Shown here: positions 55,938 to 64,000 of the stretch, piece after piece | Layout: every line of letters starts with the position of its first letter | Position numbering within the stretch: position 1 is the stretch's first letter | Source: Cinnamomum chago | Taxonomy: Eukaryota > Streptophyta > Magnoliopsida > Laurales > Lauraceae | Direction: 5' to 3' | Length of the DNA stretch: 64,000 nucleotides | NCBI GenBank assembly: GCA_038049695.1 | Contig: CP142455.1 | Span: 27,069,501-27,133,500 of the forward strand | Made by a program: the position numbers and the translations under genes | Notes under the pieces: model-generated | What the model was told of the DNA's origin: nothing | The model's input: the letters and a program-made list of their open reading frames with translations, nothing else | Databases searched by the model: none

Positions 55938-57304
55938 TTAGAAACCCCATAGATTCTTGCACCACCAAACCGTAACCCCTATCAAACCCCCGAAAACCCC
56001 CATCCCCACAACCACCAAACCCACTACCCCTCCAAAACCCACCTCCCATTACCCTTCCTTTTCCCCTCTCTTCATCACCTTGAAAACCCCCACCTTTGTC
56101 CCGTCCCCAAACGCCACCAACGTCTGTACCGGGTACCCGATACGGTAGCAGAACCCCGAAACGTTACTAAAAACCACACCCCAGCAGCTACAGTTCCTCA
56201 TACAATCTCCCTCGCATTCCTCCAAACAACCCATCTTCTCAAACCCCACCAGCTCCTTATACGAAAACTCCACCCCAGCTCTCCTCAATACCCAGAAACC
56301 CTCCTCCCCTCCGCCTCAGAAATCGCCGGATTTCCCCCTAGAACACCCCCCGGAGCCGGAGAACTCCGTCTTGTTATCCAAACACGTGCACCCCTTCCCG
56401 GCCCTGTAGAGGCCGTACGGACCGCACGCGCTGGGCAACTCGCACGAGTCCTGGATCGCCTCGAACTCGGTGACCCAGATGGTGGAATTCTATAAATACC
56501 CCCGGAGGTTGCCATCGGGCTCCACGCGGAGGCGGCGTAGCCCTGCCACCCCGTGGTGGAAGCTGGCGAAGGCCATGACGTCGACGAGAGCGCCTCCGTC
56601 TGGTACATGCCCGAGAACCCATCCGAGTCGACTCGGGCGTAGACCGGTCTGAGTCCGCCCTCGACCTGGGCCTTCGCTTCCATGGCCTTGTGCCTCCAGT
56701 AAAGCGGATTCGAATCCCCTTTGAAGTCCGCGTACAGTGCGAGGAAGTCGCACCCGACCCGCATCGAGTAGGGTCCGTTTCGCAGGGCCATGGCAGAAGT
56801 GAAATTCTGGCTCTCGACGAGGGTATCCGAGGGAAAGTCGAAGCTCTGCCAGAGGACGGTAACGGCAACGGAGTCCACGATCTGGAGGTTGGAGTTGTTG
56901 AGTAGACGGAGACCGTCACCCCTGTTGGTACCTGTTGACCAAAATACCCCCGAGTGGGGATCGCTCAGGACAAGGCTACCGTTGAAGAGGAGGCGAGTTG
57001 ACTCGGACCAGCGCGCCGAGTTGGGGATTTGGGTAAGCCAGACTGCGTTGGAGGAGGGCACGTGGATGATGGAGAGGGCGAGTTGGGACGATTTGACTCG
57101 GAGGAACCCGAGTGAGAAAGTGGATGTGGGATCGGTGAGGAGTGGCTGGAAGGAAGAAGGGTTGGATGGGTCTGGGGTGGCTGAGAAGCCTCTGAGGACT
57201 TCATGAGTAGTAGTGGTATTGGTGGATGATGAGGATCTGACCCATGTTGTTAGGAAGAGAGTTAGAGAGAGGAAGAGGTTTGAGACAAAGGTGGGTTTTG
57301 TCAT
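55938..57304 (-). pseudogene. Lectin/PAN-domain membrane protein pseudogene (At5g03700-like)
   Basis: ATG at 57304 starts a signal peptide (FVSNLFLSLTLFLTTWV), then a bulb-lectin-like B_lectin region (FSLGFLRVKSSQLALSIIHV, FNGSLVLSD, VLWQSFDFPSDTLVESQNFT). Around 56600, after GMYQTEA, a frameshift occurs; the other frame continues VDVMAFASFHHGVAG...EPDGNLRGYL, a TAG, STIWVTEFEAIQDSCELPSA and CGPYGLYRAGKGCTCLD, another stop (TGA), then the PAN part (FWVLRRAGVEFSYKEL, CLEECEGDCMRNCSCWGVVF), TAA and a membrane segment (GLVVVGMGVFGGLIGVTVW) to 55938. One shift plus three stops means it is dead, unless the assembly is poor here. No kinase domain follows, as in At5g03700. GC-rich and intron-less, unlike its surroundings. 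TATA-like sequence near 57346-57352. Confidence 0.8.
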
Positions 57305-58635
57305 GGTTTGGAGAGACTGGGGAGATTGAGAAGAGATTTCAGTGTGATATACAAGAGACTTGATATGGACTAATTAATGGAAGGCTGTGCAGTTTATTTA
57401 TTTTAGTTTTGTCTCAGAAGATATGTGAGAGATCATGAGAGCAGCCATTGGAAAGCAGAAGGAATTATTTTATAATATTAGATTTTTTTAATGGAGCCAC
57501 AATCATGGACTTGGAGAGGTGAGTGTGCCGACCAACAATATGCAGCTTGTGAGACCCACCAGCAATATTGCTTGATATATTAGGGTAGGACAAAGAGCAC
57601 TACCATCTGAAGACTTAGAAGATGAGAGTTTTAACTGTGCACTTATCATGAATCGGGATTAGATTTCACAGTAAGTATGTAATTTGGATGAGAATCAAAT
57701 GATAGCTATGTGCTGCTTGGTCTGGAATCTGGATGCAGTGGGCGGAACGCTGTTGAGTTAGAAAAGCCATGTCAGCAAGACTTATATCACCATTTTAGCA
57801 ATCCTTTTGATTTGCTAATGTGAATGTCTGGCCAATGTTTTGGCAATCCAGATTGTTGATCTGATAGTCCAGCAAGGCAGCAAATAATCTAGGATTCCTT
57901 AGTAGTATTCTTCAACTCTCTAGCCTTTACTATTCTGATGGACCTCATCTGGGGGTGGCCTAGTCACTTTTAGAATCTTCTTTCCTTGTTGGGGCTTATC
58001 AAATTAATTAGCCATCTGGATCACAAATAAGAATTACAATCTAACCCGTCGCCACATTTACACTCATCCAATTTATCTGGAAAGGATAAAAAATGTTCAC
58101 TGTCTTGTTCAAGAATCAACTTTTTTTTTCCTGCTAGATCGATAGGTGAGTAGTAGTGTAGTACACAACCAGTGAGACAATTTACCTGCCCAGGATTCCA
58201 TCTGAGGGCAGTTGTGTGAGATGAAACACCCTTCCACTTCCACTGGGGTGTCTCGCATTTGTAGGCCAGTATAAGTTAGCATGGATTACTACAAGAGTGT
58301 TATTTTTTTATGGCTTTTATTTAATTCATTATCTTGGGCAAGGTCATGAGGTTCTGGACGAACACTGTCGTCTAATATGTTTGTTTGTTTTTCCCTTATT
58401 GAGTAAAGTAGGGGTGAAGGGGCCCAAGAAAGTCAGTAGTCAACTCTTTCCATAATCTGCATAAGCCATGGCACATCAGGCCTAGATTAGCAACGGGCAG
58501 CTCTGTTTTTACTCTCATGTGAGTGATCTTCTGTCGCCTAATCACATTTAATTGCGTAATTTCATAGTTTAAAATTCTGTCTCGAGTAGGAAGTTCAGTG
58601 TAAGGTTCACAGTTCACACACAGCTATCTTCCATG
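57305..58635. other. Intergenic, nothing recognised
   Basis: Upstream region of the lectin pseudogene up to the copia element. AT-rich, no open frame of interest, no repeat shared with the rest of the window. Confidence 0.6.
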
Positions 58636-59114
58636 TGTTATACCATTATTAACATGAACCCTAAGATCGAGAACAGCATGATAATCACATATAGGATTCA
58701 ATCTTAAATAAGTTGAAGAGTACCTCCAGACATTCTGATGCAGAGAGCTTTCTGATCCTGCTGTCTGGCCCTGTTGTTGAGATCCGTCGAAGAAGAGGCT
58801 GGGTGAATGGTTTCGGTTTCTCTCTCCTTGCCTATAAACCTTAATGTGTTGAGGTTTTGTGTGTAGCCTTTGTGATGGACGAAAGGCTTTATTTATAGGT
58901 GGAGAGAGGACCGAATTCCCAATTAGGTTTACTTTAGACTTAATCTCAACCGTCCATCAAGGTAGAGAATATTAAGGAAACTATCTCATTAGGAAACCGT
59001 TTTGAGTAATTATAGCATATGTATCCTATGAAAATGGAATTCCTATAATGACCACACTTCTAGAAAGGAAAGGACTTGTGGTCCAAGTAATGGGCCTAAA
59101 ATAATTTCCTTACA
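58636..59114 (-). repeat. 3' LTR of the copia element (479 bp)
   Basis: On the minus strand TGTAAGGAAATTATTTTAG...ATGGTATAACA, directly after the polypurine tract. TATA-like CCTATAAATAAAG at 58887-58899. The left boundary (TG/CA at 58636) is by eye and cannot be checked without the other LTR; the flank is CCATG. Confidence 0.7.
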
Positions 59115-59127
59115 GTCTCCCACTTGG
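59115..59127 (-). promoter_or_regulatory. Polypurine tract of the copia element
   Basis: The minus strand reads CCAAGTGGGAGAC next to the LTR start; AAGTGGGAGA is the usual copia form. Confidence 0.85.
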
Positions 59128-59502
59128 TCAATAGGAAGATCCATTAATGTTTTCATTTTTAGGGATCATAAGGCGCGCATTATATGCTAAACACTGCTTT
59201 AGTCGGTTATCATAAGTGTCTTGGCTAATTCGGTTGTTAATGGGAGTCATGGCGTGCACATATTATTTGCAACATGTTTACTTCCATGTACCACGTCATT
59301 TACAACCGTCATAACTAGATCATAAGATGAGATTTACATAATGGTCCCATAATGTCTTTGTTTAAAGACTGTTTCTGTTTATCATTTATCCAAACATAAT
59401 TATGTACACAATGGAAAAACAGAAATAATAGATGTAGAGTTGCATTAAGAGCTCAATAAATGTCAAATACAAGTACAGAAATAAAAAGGCAGAAAATGAT
59501 AA
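59128..59502 (-). other. 3' untranslated region of the copia element
   Basis: Non-coding stretch between the polyprotein stop (59503) and the polypurine tract. Confidence 0.7.
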
Positions 59503-60681
59503 TTAAGAACTATCTTGAAGACCCATGCTTTCAGTATGTCCTTGAAAGGTCTTTGGAGGTAGTCCTTTCGTGAATATGTCTGCGACCATGAAATCTGTAC
59601 GTATAGACTCAATGACAAATTTTTGTAATCTAACATCTTGCTTCAGTGATAGATATTTAAGGTCCATGTGTTTGGATCCTTTAGATATCCTGTCATGCTT
59701 AGAGAAGAAGGTTGCAGCATCATTATCACAGTAAATAGTTAATGGCTTAGAGATGAAACTCAAGGCTCCAAACTGAGTGATAAAATTACGCAACCATGTT
59801 CCTTGAATTGCAGCCTCATAACATGCCACATATTCAGCCATCATGGTGGATGTGTAAAGCAACTCTGATTTCTGGCTTTTCCATGATATTACTCCTCCAC
59901 ATAAGAGATACACATAGCCGAGAGTGCAGAGTCTGGTGTCAGGACATCCAGCAAAATCTGAATCGGAATAACCAGTCACCTGTAGGTGACTTGATTTTCT
60001 GTATGTGAGCATATACTTCCTTGTTCCCTTGAGGTATCTCAGTACTTTCTTTGCAGCTTTCCAATGAGCGATTCCTGGGTTACTTTGAAATCTACCCAGC
60101 ATGCCAACAGCATGACTAATGTCAGGTCTTGTACAGACCTGTGCATACATCAAACTTCCTACAAGAGAAGTATAAGGATATTTTTCCATTTCTTTACGTT
60201 CCAATTCGTTCTGTGGACACTGCGTAAGATCAAGCTTGTCTCCTTTATGCAGTGGAACAGGACTAGAAGAACATGTCATCATGCCAAATCTCTCTAGAAC
60301 TTTGTCAATATATGCTTGCTGAGACAATCCCAAAATACCAAGTGACCTGTCACGGAATATTTCTATTCCTATCACATAGGAAGCCTCACCCATATCTTTC
60401 ATTTCAAAGTTCTTAAAGAGATAATCCTTTGTCTCATGTAACAGACCAAGGTCGCTGCTAGCCAGTAATATGTCATCAACATACAGAACCAAAAATATGA
60501 CCTTACTCCCACTGATCTTGAGATATATGCAAGGGTCAACTATGTTTTCTTTGAAATCGAAGGCAATAATGATTTCATGAAACTTTAGATACCATTGCCT
60601 CGAAGCTTGCTTCAGTCCATATATTGATTTCTTAAGTTTGCAGACCATGTCTTCCTGACCTTCAATTATGAAGCCTTCAGG
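59503..60681 (-). pseudogene. Copia RT (C-terminal part) and RNase H
   Basis: Downstream of an in-frame TAA (60682-60684) that follows EEEVYMR, at the place where the family has a Gln before PEGF. The stretch then reads PEGFIIEGQEDMVCKLKKSI and YGLKQASRQWY, and carries the catalytic YVDD (residues 56-59 from the 60648 start), TRPDISHAVGMLGRF, YLKGTRKYML and the copia RNase H: GYSDSDFAGC, TMMAEYVACYEA (Glu), IYCDNDAA (Asp), HMDLKYLSLKQDV, ADIFTKGLP. The whole enzyme part is intact apart from the TAA. Confidence 0.9.
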
Positions 60682-62271
60682 TTAACGCATGTAGACTTCT
60701 TCTTCCAAGTCTCCATTAAGAAAGGCAGTTTTCACATCCATTTGATGTAACTCGAGGTCATAGTGAGCTACTAATGCCATGATAATTCTAAGAGAATCCT
60801 TCCTGGACACAGGGGAGAAAGTCTCAGTATAATCAATGCCTTCTTTCTGATTAAAACCTTTGGCAACAAGTCTGGCTTTATGTCGTTCAATATTGCCTTT
60901 GCAGTCGCGTTTGGTCTTGAAGACCCATTTACAGCCAACTGGTTTGTGTCCTGGAGGCAATTGAACAACTTCCCATACTTGATTTTCATCCATAGATTTC
61001 AATTCTTCCTTCATGGCATCAATCCATTTACTAGAATTAACATTCTTAATGGCCTGTGAATAAGAAACCGGGTCTTTAATTGTCCCTTCTTCAGATTCTA
61101 CTTGGTAAAGCATGTAATCATCCGAAATAGCTGATCTCCTTTGTCTTTGAGACCTTCTTAATGCTGGTCCCTCTGGTGCTTCATCCATATGTTCATTGGT
61201 GACAATCTCATTATGGAGTTGTTGATCATTTATTGGATTTTCCTCATTGTTAAAGGGTTCAACAACGGGAGGATTTCCAACATCTTTCGGAATGGAGGGT
61301 AAAGGGATAGGTACCCTGATTTCCTGAATGATCACATCTTGAGTTTTATTACTCCCACTGATTTCACCATTTTCAAAGAATCTAGCATTACCGGTTTCAA
61401 CAATTCTTGTACTATGGTTAGGGCAGTAAAACCTAAATCCTTTGGACTTTTCTGGGTAACCTATAAAGTAACCACTGATCGTTTTAAGGTCCAATTTCTT
61501 TTCATGTGGGTTGTAGACTCTAGCCTCAGCTGGGCAACCCCAAATTTGGAGATGTCTTAAACTAGGTTTCCACCCTTTCCACAGTTCAAAAGGTGTCTTT
61601 GGAACTGCCTTACTGGGAACCCTATTCAAGATATAAACAGCTGTGCGTAGAGCATCCATCCACAAGGATATAGGTAAGTTGGCATGACTCATCATGGATC
61701 TAACCATTTCCATGTATGTACGATTTCGCCTTTCAGCTACACCATTCTGCCATGGAGAACCAGGCGTTGTGTATTGGGCAACAATTCCAAGCTTTTGGAG
61801 GAGTTTTGCAAAAGGTCCAGGATGTTGTCCTGTTTCATCATACCTACCATAAAACTCACCACCTCTATCTGACCTTATGATTTTCACTTTTCTATCTAGT
61901 TGCCTTTCGACTTCAGTAATGAATACTTGTACAGCATTCACAGACTGAGATTTGTCATGCAACAAGTATAGGTAACAGTAACGTGAGTAATCATCAATAA
62001 AGGTAATGAAGTACTTTTCTCCCCCAAAGGTTGGAACATCAAAAGGTCCGCAAATGTCTGTATGAATTATTTCAAGAAGCTGGATACTTCTTGTGGCTCC
62101 TTTCTTTGTGTGTTTTGTTGTTTTGCCTTTAATACAATCCACACATACTGTAATATTAGTAAAATCTAGATCCGGAAGGACACCATCTTTTACTAATCGT
62201 TTTATTCTTTCACTGGATATGTGACCCAGTCTTTTATGCCACAAGAAATAAGAGTCATTTTTAGATGACTT
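60682..62271 (-). pseudogene. Copia integrase and start of RT
   Basis: Follows an in-frame TGA (62272-62274) after LHSKETK. The zinc finger lies in WHKRLGH...CVDC (H3, H8, C34, C37 from the 62244 start). The core has D63 (HTDICGPF), D126 (IRSDRGGEF) and E171 (GVAERRNRT). [20 protein letters not shown] and [20 protein letters not shown] are classic copia. After an acidic linker RT begins: [40 protein letters not shown], and the first catalytic Asp in [15 protein letters not shown]. Reading frame is continuous to the TAA. Confidence 0.9.
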
Positions 62272-63576
62272 TCATTTTGTTTCCTTAGAATGCAGGGTAA
62301 GATGGGTTTCAGTAAATGGACTATTAAGATGAAACTTGTATAGCCCGTCAATCAATATTCCAGAACCAATGCGACTAGAATCTTTAAATAAACTGAAATT
62401 ACCATTTCCTACTTCAAACGAATAACCAACTTTATCAAGTGCACTTACAGAAACCAAATTACGAGAAATAGACGGAACATAAAGAGTTTGACATAAATCT
62501 AACTGATAACCGCTATCTAAAACAAGACGAAAAGTGCCAATAGCTTCAACTGGAGCTTTGTCTTTGTTCCCCATAAAAAGAAAGTTCTCACTTGGGTTTA
62601 TGGTTTGGATCGTAAGGAATCCCTGCATTGAATTGGAAACATGAACATTAACACCAGTGTCAATCCACCAAGTATCAGAAGAAACATAAGTAAGATTTGA
62701 TTCGAAATAACTTACGAAACCCATAGGGTTACCTTTCTTTTCGAACCATTCTTTACGTTTAGTACAGTTTGCCTGAAAATGTCCAGGTTTCTTGCAAAAT
62801 CTGCATATGTCTTCCTTCTTTTTCTTCTTGGGGTTCTGACTAGCCTCATTAGGTCTGGGTGGTGCCCTTTTCTGGCCTGAATTATTCTTTTTCCCAGCTT
62901 TATGTCCAGCTCCTTGAACGAGATGAGCTACTTTAATACCTTGTTGATTCAGCCTGGCCTCCTCTTGAACCAGTTTGTTAGCCAATTCATTCACTGTCCA
63001 CTTGTCCGTAATAGTGTTGTAGTGAATTTGGAAAGGCCCGTACTGAGGAGGTAAACTATTTAGGATAAATTGGACGAGAAAAGCCTCATCCACTGATAAT
63101 CCCAAATTCTTAAGTTTAGCAGCAAGGTTGGTCATCTCAATGACATGCTCGTGCATTGAGCGAGTGCCATCAAACTTCACGGTTGTAAGATCTGCCATTA
63201 GTGTCCCAGCAAGGGATTTGTCTGCAGTCTTAAACCTATCTTCAATGGCCTTCATATAGTCCTTAGCATTCTCAGTTTTAGGAAGGGATGTTTTGATGTT
63301 GTTGGCAATAGTCATTCGCAAAAACATAGTGCTTAGTCTGTCAGACCTCTCCCAAGCATTGAAGAGTGCCTTTTCCTCAGGGGTACTTGTTTCAATGAGT
63401 GCAGCTGGCTTATCTTTAAGAAGAGCCATATCCAGTTCAAGTACCCCTAATGTGAACTCAACTTGTTCTTTCCATTCTGAGAAGTTAGTTCCATTGAGCT
63501 TAGTGACAGAGGTAGCATGCGAATTTAGATTAGTGGGTACAATAACTGTAATAGAGAAACAACAATAAGGCTCCAA
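62272..63576 (-). CDS. Copia gag and protease
   Basis: UBN2-type gag (KLNGTNFSEWKEQVEFTLG, LSTMFLRMTIANNIKTSLP, LAGTLMADLTTVKFDGTRSM), a lysine-rich segment, a CCHC zinc knuckle (CRFCKKPGHFQANC, residues 258-271), and the protease WWIDTGVNVHVSN with DTG at 306-308; the usual Ala after DTG is Val. The GAG pre-integrase segment (LYVPSISRNLVSVSALDKVG) follows, then a TGA at 62272-62274. The ATG at 63576 gives an odd first ten residues, and a strong splice acceptor (CTCTATTACAG) lies right after them, so the true gag start may be in an upstream exon beyond the intron. Confidence 0.85.
   Translation of the reverse strand: MEPYCCFSITVIVPTNLNSHATSVTKLNGTNFSEWKEQVEFTLGVLELDMALLKDKPAALIETSTPEEKALFNAWERSDRLSTMFLRMTIANNIKTSLPKTENAKDYMKAIEDRFKTADKSLAGTLMADLTTVKFDGTRSMHEHVIEMTNLAAKLKNLGLSVDEAFLVQFILNSLPPQYGPFQIHYNTITDKWTVNELANKLVQEEARLNQQGIKVAHLVQGAGHKAGKKNNSGQKRAPPRPNEASQNPKKKKKEDICRFCKKPGHFQANCTKRKEWFEKKGNPMGFVSYFESNLTYVSSDTWWIDTGVNVHVSNSMQGFLTIQTINPSENFLFMGNKDKAPVEAIGTFRLVLDSGYQLDLCQTLYVPSISRNLVSVSALDKVGYSFEVGNGNFSLFKDSSRIGSGILIDGLYKFHLNSPFTETHLTLHSKETK
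63535..63565 (-). promoter_or_regulatory. Candidate 3' splice site upstream of copia gag
   Basis: The minus strand reads TTGTTTCTCTATTACAG ending at 63546, followed by TTATTGTACCC, where the conserved gag reading begins in phase 1. If used, residues 1-10 of the ATG-63576 reading are intronic. Confidence 0.5.
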
Positions 63577-64000
63577 TTAAAATTAAGACAACGCATGCAT
63601 AAGATAAGAATATATATGACATAAAATTTAGGTGCTCCTGTGGGTAGTCACCATAATTTCTACACATTATACCATCTAAGGTCGTCATATTCAAGGTGGT
63701 GCTAATGAGTGATGTTACTCTTAATTATGAACAAACACTTCTTAATTATTGTTCAAAAGTATGAATATAATCCGCCTGTGGGCGATTGAATGTTTCATGC
63801 GTTTGAATAATATGTAATGTAAACATTATGATGGTACTATTAGGGCCAAATATCAGTGTTTAATTGTTAGGGTCACTGTGGTGAGACCAAACCCTAAGCA
63901 TAAAACTTTGGTGATCATAATTAGCTTAATATGAACATAAACATTATATGTTGCATGCATTCATGATAGATCATTCTATATATAAAAAGTACTGATAAAG
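63577..64000 (-). other. Leader or intron of the copia element
   Basis: AT-rich with a pyrimidine bias on the minus strand near the acceptor; no PBS matching TGGTATCAGAGC is seen to the window end. Confidence 0.5.

Larger units (their letters stand above)
58636..64000 (-). mobile_element. Ty1/copia retrotransposon, right end outside the window
   Basis: 3' LTR (58636-59114), polypurine tract (59115-59127) and a gag-protease-integrase-RT-RNase H reading frame (63576-59503) in copia order, all on the minus strand. The PBS and 5' LTR were not found up to 64000, so the leader is long. The coding frame keeps one phase over 4.07 kb with just two in-frame stops, so the copy is relatively young. Confidence 0.88.

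Overview
The window is a transposon graveyard from a flowering-plant nuclear genome. Evidence: Ty3/gypsy, Ty1/copia, LINE and CACTA elements of plant type, a 5S-bearing Cassandra array, and one degenerate plant lectin-like gene. I see no bacterial, organellar or free viral genes. The species cannot be named from this sequence.

Layout. (1) 2-1282 is the end of a chromodomain-type (Tekay/Del-like) gypsy pol, followed by its complete 3' LTR (1293-4444). That element sits in an older, related LTR whose remaining part is 4445-6313. (2) 6494-49686 is one Athila/Tat-branch gypsy element. It is about 12.2 kb once insertions are subtracted, and is flanked by CTGAG/CTGGG. Its 5' LTR was hit by a 17,000-bp CACTA (7199-24198, TSD TTA) and by a solo LTR, 'LTR-Y' (24725-33736, TSD CTAGA). 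Its internal region was hit by a 3.06-kb CACTA (34386-37446, TSD ATT) and a 1.88-kb solo LTR (39206-41085, TSD AAAAT). (3) Second-level nesting: the 17-kb CACTA carries a truncated LINE (14-bp TSD) and a complete non-autonomous LTR element (13375-20825, TSD ATCAA, two 2219-bp LTRs). LTR-Y carries a 6.6-kb CACTA (25314-31962, TSD CCA). The 3-kb CACTA carries a tandem Cassandra array. (4) 50015-53889 is a solo LTR (TSD GGTGT) of the same family as 4445-6313, in opposite orientation. (5) 54709-55315 is a probable Tat-type LTR. (6) 55938-57304 is a pseudogene of a lectin/PAN-domain gene resembling Arabidopsis At5g03700, the only host-type gene. (7) 58636 to the window end is a Ty1/copia element on the minus strand whose right LTR lies outside.

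Nothing here looks like a working pathway. The interest lies in the nested history, which can be read base by base because the intact 3' LTR of the Athila/Tat element serves as an empty-site control for two insertions into its 5' LTR. It also lies in gene fragments carried by the CACTA elements (LRR receptor kinase exons, a PPR/GRP23-like piece, an RNase H-like piece). Three observations may be undescribed: a same-phase small acidic exon inside large LTRs of two related families; paired palindrome clusters upstream of the TATA box in a Sirevirus-like non-autonomous family; and a Cassandra concatemer with 45-bp internal domains.

Coordinates of LTRs, TSDs and motifs were read by eye from the sequence. 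Family names rest on recalled protein motifs, not on database searches.
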